Shown one piece after another: positions 23,001 through 37,314 of a stretch of 64,000 nt of DNA. Each line of letters opens with the position of its first letter. Position 1 is the stretch's first letter. Source of the DNA: Zarea fungicola. Lineage: Eukaryota; Ascomycota; Sordariomycetes; Hypocreales; Cordycipitaceae. Position numbers and translations under genes: made by a program. The DNA lies in assembly GCA_900169235.1 (NCBI GenBank), contig FWCC01000343.1, positions 59,873 to 123,872 of the forward strand, read 5' to 3'. The notes under the pieces are model-generated. The model searched no databases. It was given only the letters and a program-made list of their open reading frames with translations, and was not told the DNA's origin.

Positions 23001-26000
23001 CCATGAGCAGCAGGGAGGCACCGGGTTTCATTAGCTTTCGCACGTGTGTCATTGTACGATCCATGCTCTTTGTCGCGTGCAGAACCTGGCATGCGACGAC
23101 AATGTCGTAGCTCTCGAGGTCGAAGCCCTGCGCGGCTGGATCCTGCTCGATGTCGCAGCGATCGAAACGCATATCCAAGAAGCGACTCTGGCCGGCAAAT
23201 TCGGCGTGAGCTGCCTCAAAGAAGCCGGACGAGATGTCTGTGAAGTGCCAGCTGTCAATTATCGGGCCGCTCTCGCTATCGACGCCGAGTGCCTGGAGCG
23301 CGTGCCGGGTTGCGCCGCCCGTGCCGGCACCAATCTCAAGCACGCGCGCACGGGGATTTCGGTGCGCGACGGCCTTTACCAGCGCGCGGAACTGCGCAAA
23401 CGCCGGGACGAGACGGAACGCCTGCGCGTAGTACTTGTACAGCAGACGGTCCTCTAGCATGACCTCGAGCGGCGCCTGCTCGCCGCGCAGGATGGGCATG
23501 AGGCGCGGGCCTAGCCGGCAGATTAGCTCGCCGTCAGTGCTCTCAGTGGCAGCAAGGGCAATCTCGCGCGCGCGCGTCGCCGGTGAGTCGTGCGTCCAGG
23601 AGTCGCTGGCTGGCCCGAGGCGCCGCGCCGCGGCGGCGGCTAGCACATCCTGCATCCAGCCGCGGAATTTGACATGGTGTGGCAAGAGCTTAGCTACATC
23701 TTCCTGAGTGAGGGCCGACAGGGCGTCGTGGCAAAAGTATACACACACACGACGAAGGCGCATCAGAACCACCTCGTCGTTGGGATCGACGGCGAGAGAC
23801 GGTTTCAGCTTGGCCTTGAGGGCCTCAGCTGCGCCGGGGAGGCCGGCCGAGAGCGCGAGCTCAGGCGCCCATCGCACGTCGGCGCATAATTCCTTGAGCC
23901 ATGGCTGTTGTTCTTCCCGCTGTTGTTGCTGATCGACGCTGCGGCCGAGCGACTGAAGCACGAGACCTTCAATCTCGAGCACGCTTCGTCCAGCGTCGAC
24001 AACAACAATGTCAGCCTCGCAGCGCTGCGCGTTGTCACCCACCAGATTGGTATTGCAGGCGAGGCCGTGGCCCACCGTGATGGGCATGCCAGACGACACC
24101 CATAGTGACCGGATCGAGCGCGGTACCTTGGCACTGTCCTCGCCAGCGCCTGCGCCGGGCAAGGCAGCGTATGTCGACACGATGACCGAGTCGAGGGTGG
24201 TCGGGTGCAATACATGCTCGCATTGGGCGTCGCAGTCAGCAATGCTAAACGCAGCTTCACAGCACTTGGTCTTGGACGTCTTCCCCTCCTGGACTATGCT
24301 GGTGATGTTCTGGAAATCTGGTCCGTGCCGTATGTTTAGAGCGCGAAGGCTGGACCATAGGTCCTCAGGCTCGATGCGTCGAGTGAAGCCTGATTTTTGG
24401 ACAATGCTCTCGCCGGCGGGTTTGTATTGTGCTTCGCTGAAGTCGGCCGTAATGAGCTAACAACATACATCTAGTCAGTCTTCTTTTTTCATCATTTCTT
24501 TTCGTTTTTTTTTCAACATGGAGCTTAATAAAAAAAAGTCACTTACACCCTTTGCATGCGGTGTCCAGCGGTTGTCTCCCGTCACCGACATGACCTCGAA
24601 TTCTCTCCACCCTTGGAGACCGATAGTCTTATCATTGGTAGGCCGGAGCACTGTCTGCAACTCAATACTGTTTGCATTATCAGGCAATACCAAGGCCTGG
24701 TGCATCTCCACATCCTTCAGCTTATATCCAGAAGGCGCTGCGTCGTCCTTGATGTGGTTGGCAGTGGTGCCGGTGCTGATGCCACCTTCTGTGGCCAGTT
24801 GCTTCATGGCCTCGATAGCCAAGCAGACAAAGCCGGCGCCCGGGTACAGAACATTGCCCTGCACTACGTGGTCTCGAAGCCACGGGCTCTCGGACAGGCG
24901 CACAATCTGCCTCCATGTAGCTGCCTCGGGATTCGTCCCCGGCACCGGCAGCCCGAGAAGGTGGTGAGGCGCCTTGTCTCTCTGTCGGTAGGCTTGGCTG
25001 TGGCGCGACTCATTCCAGTGGCTCACGCTGTGGTTCCATGGGTACGGTGGTAGACCCGTAAGCACGCGTGGAGGAGGCAGGTTGTTGTATTTGTCCACAG
25101 AACCGCTGAGCTGGGGAAGCGAGACTGGGTAACCTCTATGGACGAGGTCCAGTCCAGCGGCGAGCATGCAATCGCGCGCGTTCTCGTTGCGAACTAGACA
25201 GCCCATGTAGGGCAATTCGACTCCCTGGAACGCCGGTTCAGAGAGAAGCTCCTTGATCGGACCGCCGAGTGCTGTATGCGGGCCGACCTCGAGAATGAAG
25301 TCAATGTTGCTGCTGGCTCCAGACTCGGCCGCACCGCCGAGTACCATGTCAGTGAAGGCATCGACGAACTGTACGGGCTGCAGCAGGCTAGCTACCCAGT
25401 GGTCTGCGTTGGCCAGTTGTTTGGCATCTGTAATGCGGCCACCTGTGACGGGAGAGGAGAATGATGCGGAGAGGGCCTTGTCCTCGTCAGCGCTGGGCTT
25501 GACCAACGCTGCAGCAAGTGCTTTCCGGTACGGCTCTGCTATAGGTTTCATGTGATGCGAGTGGTAAGCCATCTGGACCTTGAGACGACGGGCAAAGACG
25601 CTGGCATCGTTAGCCAGTTCCAGAACGCGGTCCACGGCTGTCTCATCACCTGCGATGGTGACGCTGCTCGGGCTGTTGACGCACGCAACCACTGCCGTGC
25701 CGTCCGCATCCACCAACTTGTCCAAGAAGTCGCGTTGCGCAGCAACCTGGCCCACGCCAACTGCTGCCATGGCGCCTTTGGTGCCGCCGACTCTCTCTTG
25801 CGTCATGCGCCACGCCATGGCTGCGCGGTAATACGCCGCTGCCATGGCCTGGCGCAGGTCCAGTGCCCCGACAGCGTACGCGGCTGCGATCTCGCCCGAG
25901 GAATGGCTGGTCACGGCGGTTGCCTCGATACCCCACGACTTGAGTAGGCGCACAAGAGCGACCTGCACGGCGACGCAGATTGGGATGCTGAGCTCGGTGT

Positions 26001-28191
26001 GGTGCACACGTGAGGAGGCGGCGTCACGCTCCAGCAGTTCCTCGGTCAGGGACCAGGAGGCGCCGAATTCCTTCAGGAACCGTTCGGCTTCGTCGAGCGT
26101 TGCGCGAACGACAGGGTATGCTGCGACAAGCTCGCGTCCCATGGCATGCCACTGCGCACCTTGGCCCGTAAAGACCATGCCGATGCGGACCGGCTTAGAG
26201 GACGCGGGCAGCCGCACGGGTTTGAAGCCGGCGCCGTCCAGGCTTTCAATAGCCGACCCCAAGTCCGAATCTGAGTATTGCGCCACATGTCCTGAGACCC
26301 AGCCCGTGGGAAATCGCGTGCGGTGGTTTGCCAAGGTCCATCCAAGGTCTTGTATTAGCCTGGCCGGGCTTGCTGTGTCCCGATGGCGTTGCAGGTATTG
26401 CTTGACGCCGGCGACCATGCGCTCGCAGGCCTGCTCATCTCTCCCGTAGAAGACGAGCGGCTCACTTTTTGTAGTGCAGCTGATCTGTGCCGCACTGCCG
26501 CTAATGGATTTACTTGGCCTATCAAAGTCCAAGCTCGCTAGGGGACGGGTGAGTCCTGCGTCCTCTAGAATGATGTGGCTGTTGGTCCCGCCGTAGCCAA
26601 AGTTGTTGATGGAGGCGCGGCGCACTCCCCCGTCGATTGCGGGCCATGGCTGCAGCTCTGTAGCCACCTGGATGCCCCATTTGTCCAGCTCCAGCTTGTG
26701 GTTGGGCTTTTCGTAGTTGACACTGGGTGGGATCTGGCCTTTCTCCATGGCGAGCACCATCTTTGCCAGGCTCGCCAATCCCGATGCCGCTTCAGTGTGC
26801 CCTGCCGTAATGAATCTCATGGTTAGTGAAAGTGTTTCCCAGTTACGCTGAGTACCAATACCCGCCTCCGTGATCCCTAGTGTCCCTTACCAATATTTGT
26901 CTTGATTGACCCGATGTGCAGCGGCAGGGTACGTCGCTTATTGCTTCCAAACACGGCTGCTATAGCTCGGGCCTCAATAGGATCACCGACTGGTGTTCCG
27001 GTCCCATGCGCTTCAAAGACCTGAGTGTCGTTTGGACTGAGCCCGGCTCGACGGTAGCACTCACGCATGAGCTCCGTCTGTGCCGCCTCTGACGGTGTGG
27101 TGATGGTGTCCGTCTTGCCATCTTGATTGAGGCCTGTTTCACGGATAATGGCTCGCACCGGGTCGCCTGCTGCAAGAGCCTCTCTATCTCATTGAACGCA
27201 AATATCAGCTAGCCGCCTCCCATAAAAGTTTACAAAACACACGCGCGCATTCACTCGTACCTAAGTCGCTTGATAACGATAGTCACAACTCCCTCACCAC
27301 GGCCGTAGCCATTAGCGCGTGAATCAAACGCGTACGATTTCCCGTCGGGCGATAACATGCCCAGCGATGAGAGCATCTTGAAGCGGTCAGGCGATAGCAT
27401 CAGGTTGCAGCCGCTCACGACAGCCATGTCGGCTTCACCGGCGCGGAGACCCAGCACGGCCTGGTGCAGAGCCACGAGCCCCGACGAGCAGCCAGTGTCG
27501 AGGGTCAGACTGGTGCCGCGGAGGTCAAAAAAGTGCGAGATTCGGTTCGCGGCCAGAGCGGGCGGTGCGCCGATCATTAGGAAGCGCGGCAGCTTATCGC
27601 CGTCTTTCATGAGGCCATCGTAGTAGTCATGCGTCCAGATGCCAGAGTACACGGACGTCTTGGAGCCAGCGACACGGGAGAGCGGGAGGCCGGCGTTCTC
27701 AAACGCCTCATACACGGATTCGAGTTGCATGCGGTACTGGGGGTCAATGGCCTGCGGGCGAAGCTCGTCGTTAGCGAAATCAAGTCCAAAGATGTGTGGG
27801 AGGTCTTGTCGGATTGACTCACCGCTGCGGTTTCTCCCGACAGATTAAAAAACGCAGCGTCGAACTTTGCCACGTCCTCCTTGACGAAATACCCTCCTTT
27901 AACATGCGTCTACACCGCGGTGGCCCTTTGTTAGCAAAGTGGCCATTTTCATGACTAGAAATCATCAAAACTGCTCACCGTCCCAAGCCTGTCAGGGTCA
28001 GCATGGTAAGCCCCCTTGTTGTTGAATCGCGAAGCCGGAATCTCAGACCAGGCATCGCGCCCCTCTGCCAGCATTGTCCATAGGCTCTCGGTATCGCTCG
28101 CCTCGCCGGCAAGCTTGCAGCTCAGGCCGGTGATGGCAATGGGCTCCGTGGCCCAGTATTGGCCCTGATGGCCGTCTTCGGTGCTCCCCAT
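19915..28191 (-). CDS. highly reducing polyketide synthase (KS-AT-DH-MT-ER-KR-ACP)
   Basis: Six exons (28191-27979, 27909-27823, 27751-27261, 27183-26891, 26801-24547, 24456-19915) give 2626 residues in continuous frame. Visible sites: KS Cys188 in DTGCSS and the EAHGTGT and IKTNIGHTEA His motifs; AT Ser662 in SHSSGE (Ser for the usual first Gly); DH His1006 ([11 protein letters not shown]) and Asp1202 in [10 protein letters not shown], where the usual Gln/His four residues on is Val; C-methyltransferase motif LEIGAGTGG near 1487; ER nucleotide site HAAAGGVGQ near 2037; [11 protein letters not shown] near 2247 with downstream Ser/Tyr/Asn; ACP Ser2575 in GIDSL. No thioesterase or reductase follows, so the chain must be handed on, most simply to the SAT of the NR-PKS. 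The active-looking ER and MT predict a reduced, branched starter chain. Cytosolic. Confidence 0.96.
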
Positions 28192-29612
28192 CTTGTTAAT
28201 GTTGAATATAGTTTGTGGTCTCCCTCACGTCATGGGAGCACATCCAAGACAGACAGCTTGAAAATGTAGAAGTGCTGGCAAATTGCGGTATATCTTGAAC
28301 CAATTGCGCTCAATATGCTACTACTCGTCCAGTATAAAACCAATCCAACGGACTTCAGCTATTTCATTTAGCACCCAAGTGATCTTTGTTCTCCCGACTG
28401 GTCCGTTGCTTTGTATCTCCATGGCTTCTGTTGACTTGACGAGGGGGCATGCGGGGCACATCCGCTCTCCGCCTATCTCCCCGCATATTACTCATTGGCA
28501 TTCACTCCTCCTCCTGATTGCAATTCCTCCTTTGTCCGGCCCAGCTAGAAGATACTCCGGTCAACTGCCACGCGGCAAGGCGGAACAATGAACGCCCTGT
28601 TGGAGCGGTGCCGGACTTGACGTCCGCGACAGCCGGCGTAGGTTCAACTCGGAACTCGTGCCGTCCAATGATTGGGTTTGGAAAAGATGGCTGCAGGAGT
28701 ATTTCCAAAAAAAGCCACTTGTCTAGACTACCATTCATTACAAGGCTCCGGGCAGCTTATACTCGGGGTTTTCATGCACCCCGTGTAATCTGTACACCAG
28801 GAACATGTCCGTATGGCCAGGCTGGCATACAACCATCCCAACACTTGGACCCTGATGGTGTCATCACCGGACTCTATCCCTCCGCGCTACGGAGTAACTC
28901 ATACAGGCAGTGATTAAATAGGATCCAGGCGGCCTAGAGCAGCCAGGTTTCAAGGTCTAGGTGTTACTTTCAACTCTTTGTATATTTTATTGGCTCGCAT
29001 TAATGCCCCAATAAACGGCGGCCCACCATCTCGGGAACTTTCCTGCCGCTAACCCAAATCCCATCGAAAATCCCACGGAGATCCTTCAGCCTGGTGCGCC
29101 TGCCGTCTGACCCGAGTCTCGTCCTACTATAATAACTCGGGAACGTTACAGCCACTAAAATGGTGGCGTGGGTAAATAAAGTGAGATTCTACGATAACAT
29201 CTTTTACGTGGCGCGGGTCGAGAGTCTGACCTAGGCTAGGCTTACAAAACGACTTAAACGAAGTATTGTACGACGAAGCCGACTGGGGAGGAGGATGAAG
29301 GAAGAGCTAGTCCACCGCCACCACCAACTTTATTTTAGACAGTCATCACAACACAATTGGACGGTCGCAAGTAGGTTGCGCCGCACAATTTCAGTGTGCA
29401 GATTGGCGTTCATCGATCACACCATTTTCCATGTCTGTCAGTATTTTCGTGGATGGCCAGTACACCGTTTAGAACATTGCTGGTGTAAGTGAAAATGATG
29501 ATGAAAAAATCATTGAGTTGTTCTCTAGTTTACATATGTTAGATGAGCTGCTCAAGTAAAGCGCCTCTACTCTATTGCCAATGTATCTGCTGAAGTTCAG
29601 CCGCTAAATCAT
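28192..29612. other. HR-PKS promoter region and regulator 3' flank
   Basis: No gene is supported. The left part is upstream of the HR-PKS start (a weak TATA-like tract is not distinct); the right part is the 3' flank of the Zn2Cys6 gene. Confidence 0.5.
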
Positions 29613-31753
29613 CTAAAATACTTTACAAGATTGTTCTTGCGCAAGACTTCTCATGCCCTGCAGGTCCTTCAGCACCCGTATCAAATGCGCTACATCCTCT
29701 GCGTCAGGCAGCGAAGCGGTAGAAGTCGCTCGCTCAGCGTTGAAAAAGCCAATGGCGCACGCCAACGGGTCAGGCAGAAACGGATGGACCCTGAAACAGC
29801 TAAAGGGAGGAATCTGCCTGGTCAGCCATACAATCTCTGCCGCAGCCGCCACAGCACTGCTCTTGTGCTGTTGCTGCTGTTGCTGCTCCGCCGGGGCCCT
29901 GGCCGGTTCAGATGTGGCCGCCTGGCCGAGCTTAATGATTGCGCCTCGCGCCAGCATGTGTGCGAACAACAGCGATGGGTCGCTGTCGTTGTGGGTTGGG
30001 TTTGCCGCGAGAACCTTTATGCGCGTCTTTGTGGCAGCGGCGAGGTGCTTCAGCCGAGGCCAGAAATCACCTCTTGATGTCCCTGGCCGCTCCGTTGCCC
30101 TAGATCGGCGGTAGCTTGAGCATTGTGCGTACAAAGTTGCTAGGACGACGCATTCCGCAAAGGAAGAAAGCGGCACTGGTGTCGAATATCCGTCGCTGGC
30201 TGTGGCAGCAAGGACATCAGCCAAGAAAGGAGTGCGGATAGGTTGGTTGTTTTGGAAGTTGGCTTCGGGCGCGGGGAGTTGCGTGTAAATCTGAACTTCT
30301 CAGCGGGAGCTCATCCAAGAACAAGTACAATACCAGGGGGCGGGTAATCAGCTCGGTTGGTTCGCACACTCACCATTTCCTCTTGTATCGCGGGTGGATA
30401 GCCGTTCCGCGAATACAGGAAGCAATCTAGACAGTAAGCCAGCCAAAAAGTCCGCCGCTTTTCCTCCACGATGGAAAAGCTTTCTTTACCGTGCCGCTCC
30501 TGGTGGGAGGTGGCAGGCGACGTCTTTGGACCGCTTGCCTCATCCAACCCAGAATCGGGCGCGGCGTCGATGTCGAACAGGCGCGCCATAAGAACAAGGC
30601 GAGAACAGCGGGCTGCTGTCAGCATAGCCTGGTTCTCGCCCACACGTAGAAGCTCGTAGAAGCCGAGCAGAAGCCAGACCTGGATGTAGTCGAGCTCGAT
30701 AGATTCATTGGGCGTGGCCGTATGCTCTTCAAGGAGACGCCTAGTCTCGGCGTACAGTTGGTCGCAGTACCGGGCTGCTGGTGCCGACATGGCCGCCGCG
30801 ATGGTACGCATGGCCGAGCGGAGACAAGCCCGCGTCGTACCAGGAAACGGTTGGTCGATCCACTCGCGACAGCGTCGGCGGCAGAGAAGCGGAAGTACGG
30901 GGTGAACGCGGTCAAAGAAGATGTGGTCCAGGTCGGCGCGCTCGTATTCTGTCATGAGTGGAGGAGAGGGAATCCCAGTCTGTCCTGTCGCACACGTAGG
31001 TCTGGCTTCCTGCTGGTCGGAATCGATCGCGGCCGAACAGGTTTGGTTTGCGGGTATTTCAAAATTAAATCCCTTCAAACTAGCCGTCTCTGCTGGCGAC
31101 ATAAGCTGTGGTTGCACTTTGGTGAAGTCCATGCCTAGCAAAGGGTCCTCGAGTCGCTCAGGGTCCGCCATCCATCCTCGCCAGTCTAGGCTTGGTGTGG
31201 ACGGCGCTGCCGGCACCGGCGCAGCCGAGGTCTGATTGAGCATTGAAGTCACTGAAGGCGAGCGACATGACAGGAACGAGTCAACTGCGGCTTGGCTCAA
31301 GTCGTCAAAGTCCGCAGCTCCCTGTACAAGATCCACGTCGTGTGTATTGTCCCAGGTGCGCGTCAGCTGCCTCAGTACTGGCGATTGGTAGCCGTCGGCA
31401 TCACCGCCAAGCTGTTTGTTGAGCTGCGCCTGAAGGCTTGCTACATGTCATTGTGTCAGTAAATTTCTTTCAAACGAGACAAAGAAAACAGCCGAGCTCG
31501 CGTCGAGACCTGGCATAATGCTCCTCTGTTCCCGTCAACGCGGAAAAGGGAAAAACCAACCAATCTGAGACCGCATGGCACTCAATTGCCCTTTTCTCGG
31601 GCCCCTCTGCGCTTGCCGATCCATTGTTACGCAAAGGGTGCCCGTTTCAATACATAAACCACAACTTGGTAGTCCTCTATCGCACCGCGCCTTACGTCTG
31701 CGGCACTCCTGGCAGGCGAACCCGGTCTGCTGGCGCTGTTGTTTACTCACCAT
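29613..31753 (-). CDS. Zn2Cys6 transcription factor with fungal MHR domain (cluster regulator)
   Basis: Three exons (31753-31561, 31440-30374, 30290-29613) give 645 residues. Residues about 13-40 are a classical binuclear cluster, CX2CX6CX6CX2CX6C (CQECRRRKARCDRGLPSC...). A basic linker (QRGPRKG) and a short coiled coil (SQIASLQAQLNKQ) created by the first splice follow. The middle homology region is complete, including LPAPEANFQNN right after the second intron (GTGAGT donor at 30373). Near the C-terminus there is a short poly-Gln run. Position between the HR-PKS and the transporter and same orientation make it the likely pathway-specific activator. Related regulators sit in sorbicillinoid-type clusters, but orthology was not tested. 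Confidence 0.9.
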
Positions 31754-33051
31754 TATGTCTCAGAGGGTATGGATGGGAAAGATTTGATCGACTAAGGCAG
31801 CATCCTAAATGGAGTTTCCAAGTGGAACAAGCGGCTACATATCGAGTTATAATAGTTGACAACCGCATCCATGGCCCGAAATTCTTCGTTTTCTGGCTCC
31901 CAGGTTACCAATTCCAGCTAGTGGTGGCTGCAAGTGTAGTGGCGAGAGTTGGCCGGTTGAACATCCCGAGCAATGGGAAGCCACAGCCTCAAAGGCCAGC
32001 AATCGGAGCAACTGAAGAATCCTTGGCACGCAAGCCAGCCACAAAAAGATGTTGATAACTAGACTAGGCACCAGTTACTATCTGTACATACGGGATGTGG
32101 AATCCTAGCCTTTCGTGCCTGCACCTGCAGATAAGGCTCGCTACTATAAGCAGTGCGGCACGTCAATGGGTGGAAGATTGTTGCGCAGCATAGACGGGCG
32201 GCTTGGCTATTACGAATTTGGGCGAAGCTTACTGTTGGCTACTTCAATGTCGCCGGCATTGATCCTTCAGCTGAGGCACTAGCTGAGGCCTGTCTTCGCA
32301 TAGGTGCCTTTGATTATGAGGCTGAGCTGTCCCTGAACCGTCGTATAACTAAATGTTGGGGTCGAGCTACTGCGGGGACATTCTTGGCAACGTTAAAAAG
32401 CGACTGTGCCGTTTCGAGGACCAAAATTAACTCAGTTCTAACTATATTGAGACTTTCAGCTTTTCTCCGACTAAAATTCCGACCTTATCCTACTCTACCC
32501 GTTTTCGTTTCCCAATAAACGATTCAACACGGAAAGCCAAATTTTACAATATGGATCTTAAAAACACAGCAAACAGGTCATAGCTACCTAATTAAGCCAA
32601 ATCTTGCGATGATAACAAAGCCAAGCCACGTGTCAGCAGCCCAGTTGGCGTTGATTTGGCAGCAGATCTGACATTGTCACGAGCGACCGAGTCAGCAACA
32701 GTTAGCATCAAAGTCAACAACGGATTGCTGGCAAGCATTACAAGGAACAAAGGACTACTTTGGTTTTAGAACAAGGTGCGATTTTTGGTTATAGAGCTGT
32801 AGGGTACCGTTCCGGTTCAGGTGTTAGATTGAGCAGGTTTCTACTTCGCCAGAAAAATAGTGCCTTGGTTAATTGGGTTTTACTAGTTGCATGTTGGGTT
32901 TAAAATCCATATTTTAAAATTCATTATTATTCAATGTACTGTGTAACCTTGTCGATCAAGCGCCATACATGCAACGGCGACCACGATTCCCGTCCAGTTT
33001 GATAATTGATTGAGCCAGGTGGGTGAGAGAAAGCCTGTCAGTGCAGTCTGC
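31754..33051. other. intergenic, no gene seen
   Basis: Promoter of the Zn2Cys6 gene on the left, 3' flank of the MFS gene on the right. A frame at 32153-32518 (121 residues, plus strand) matches nothing I recognise and lacks a plausible gene structure. Confidence 0.5.
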
Positions 33052-34871
33052 TTAATTTTCAACAACGGCTTTCTCCACGTCAACCGAGCCGGTCTTCCTC
33101 TCAGCCACCAACGCCTCCTTCTTCTTAATCTCGAGAATATTATGCCACCCTAAGCCCCAGCAAAACGCAAGTGCCCCTGCCGCCAGGCCCACGCCCAAAT
33201 ACATGACGCGATCAATGCTCTTGGTATACGAGTCGAGCAGCGCCTGCAGCGCCGCCCCCGAGAGGCCGAGGCTGTGAACACTGCGGGCACCTGCGTTGAT
33301 GACAAGGTCTGGCTCTAGGCCGATCACGGATGTTTTCTTGCCCAGCAGGTCGCGGAGGCTGTTGTTGAAGATGACGTTGGCAATGATGAGCCACACAGAA
33401 CTGCCAAAAGTCTGCACGGTTAGGACGATGGCCATTGCCTGTGGCACTTGCCTCAACGGCACGAGGTTCTGCACCGCCATATATGGCTGTATTTTTTGGT
33501 TGTCTATATGTCAGCATGCACAAGCTTGATGGGTGGGGAGCAGTAATGTGGAAGCCTTACACTGCTGTTTCCAAACACGCTGCCAAAACCGTACAAAATC
33601 TGATAGCCGATCCAACGAGCCTTGGACGTCGTGGGAGAAAGTGTCGATAGGAGCCCGTATCCGACGGCGGCAATGCATGGCCCAGAGATTGCCATTGGAA
33701 GGTAGTAGCCCGTAGACTGAGTGAGACCGCCAGCCGTGACCATGGACACGAGCATGCCAAGCGTGGTCGGCAGCATGTGGACTCCGCTCTGCAGCGGGCT
33801 GTCATCGAGGACGGATTGGAAGTATATGGCGAGATAGAAATCGGCCACAAGCATGACGCCATAGTTGAAGAAGTTTGTTATCGCGGCCGAGCGGATGATG
33901 CCACTCCGCAGCATCGCCCACGGCACCATGGCGGCGTCGCCTTGGCGATACTCCCAGGCAAGGAACACTGCGAAACTGACAATCCCCCCTATTAGCAGAC
34001 CGATGACGACGGAGCTGTCCCATGCGAACTGGTTCCCGCCGTACTGGAGCCCCAACAGAAACATGAGCACCCCGCCGCTGATGAGCACGAAGCCAACAAG
34101 ATCTAGCGACTTGACGGCCGTGGCGAGAACGCTCCGCGCCGGCGGCTTCACTTCGGCCTCGGGAATCGTATTGAGGAGGAAGGCGGCGGTGATGATCGGA
34201 AACAGGCAGAGATTGAGGTAGAAGCACCACCGCCAAGTGGCGTGGCTGTTGGAGGTGAAGGCGCCGCCGATGAGAGGTCCGCCCGCGATGCCGAGCTGTC
34301 CAATACCCATGATGGCACCTAGAATGGCGGGTCGCTTGTGCAAGGGCAGCACGTTGGCAACAATGACCATCATGCCGGTGAAGAGGCCCGCAGAGCCAAT
34401 GCCGGCAACGGCGCGCCCCACGATGAACATGTCTGAGGAGCTGGCGGCGCCACTCAAAGCGGAGCCGATCTCGAAAATGAAGAAGAAGACCAGGAAAGAC
34501 CACCGGATGGGAAAAAAGCTATAGATCTTGCCGGTCATGGGCGTACAGGCGGCGCTGGTCAGCTGGTAGGCGCTGGCATACCAGCCAACGTCGGTGAGCG
34601 CGTTGAACCGGGTCGTGACGGCAGGTGTCACTGTGGACATGACAGCCATATCTAGGAAGACGAGAAAAAAAGACACGGCTATGGAAGCTAGGATGGAGAT
34701 GAGGGCGATGCCGGTTGGGTAGGCGTCATGCTCGTGGCCGGCCTTGCGCTCCGGGACAACGACGGCATCGTCCGAAGCAGCAGGTGATTGCGCCGCCGCC
34801 TTTTGAGACGGATCTGATTCGAACCCAGCCTCAACATCGTCGGGCTTGGATGGGGGCGTCGGTGGCGTCAT
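33052..34871 (-). CDS. MFS exporter, DHA2 14-TM drug:H+ antiporter family
   Basis: Two exons (34871-33561, 33486-33052) joined in phase 0 over a 74-bp intron give 581 residues. After a charged 60-residue N-terminus the protein is a series of hydrophobic helices typical of the 14-TM DHA2 group. Conserved features include the first-helix FLDMAVMSTVTPAV, the A-type loop with R in VGRAVAGIGSAGL, and the motif C-like GPLIGGAFTSN in helix 5. The C-terminal tail is cytosolic and charged. It sits between the cluster regulator and the monooxygenase with the same orientation, so it most likely exports the polyketide product or an intermediate; this is context inference. The ATG at 34871 is the first ATG of the frame. 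Confidence 0.92.
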
Positions 34872-35826
34872 GTTGGCTTCAATAGGCACTCGATTGACAA
34901 ATATCGAAAAGGAAAAGCAATTCAATCCAAATCAGATCAAGTCGAATCTGATCGCCAAGGTCGGAATCAACCACCGATCATATTTGACTACCGCCGGCAC
35001 TTTGAGTATTGAATATATATATACTATTCATTCTTGGGTGCTTTCTCCTATGCGTATCCATATTCGTCGATCCCATCTCATCAATCGGCCATCGGGCTTG
35101 GCGGAATATTAACCGGAGTTTGCGAGCGGAATATTCGGAATTTAGCCTTGGAACAGTCTCCACGGAATTTTCATCTCAACTTGGGACTAACAGGGGTACC
35201 ACGGAGAATTTCAAACCGGCACGGCCCGGCTGGAGCTCGAGCTGGAGACAAGTAACGAGGTAAGCGGAGCCACGCAGCGCCACGTAGCCACGACGCGTGT
35301 TTCATCGGGTCCTTGAGCAATTTACTAAAGTGATCGACATTTCAACATGGCAATCCCATTCCTCGGAGAACTATTGGGTGCTTGCTGTCGGAGTGCTCCT
35401 GTACGCTCCCCACTAAGTACGCCACGAAATTGTACAGTGCCAGACTCCTGATCACAGCCTCAGGGTAGCAGTGGCTGAACCGGGGAAAAGGTATGACAAG
35501 TAAAGCAAAGTATGTTTCAAACAATGTTGCAACAGCAGCTATCTATTACAGGACCAATAAAGGGTGGGGAGAAAAAAGAGTCAGATCTAGATTCCTTGTC
35601 TATTCACGTTTACAGTAACTATTTTCCTAATTCCGTCAAGGCATACCACGAACGCTACAGGCCGAGTATTTGGTGCATAATGCCCATGAAAATAGGCTGG
35701 CAAGCCTTCCTGTATATCGAAACTCACATTCTACGACTCCTAATTGCGTCTTAAGTGTTGAAAGAAATATATTTATAACCACATGCGGCTATGCCTCATA
35801 AGGAGTGGGGAGACTAATAAGAACCT
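34872..35826. other. intergenic, MFS promoter and FMO 3' flank
   Basis: No gene supported. A TATA-like run (tatatatata) occurs at 35014-35024, upstream of the MFS start on the minus strand. Confidence 0.45.

Positions 35827-37314
<1,488 letters not shown>

Noticed and set aside
32153..32518. 121-residue frame that might be a retroelement fragment
   Set aside because: No reverse transcriptase, integrase or gag motif, and no terminal repeats nearby.
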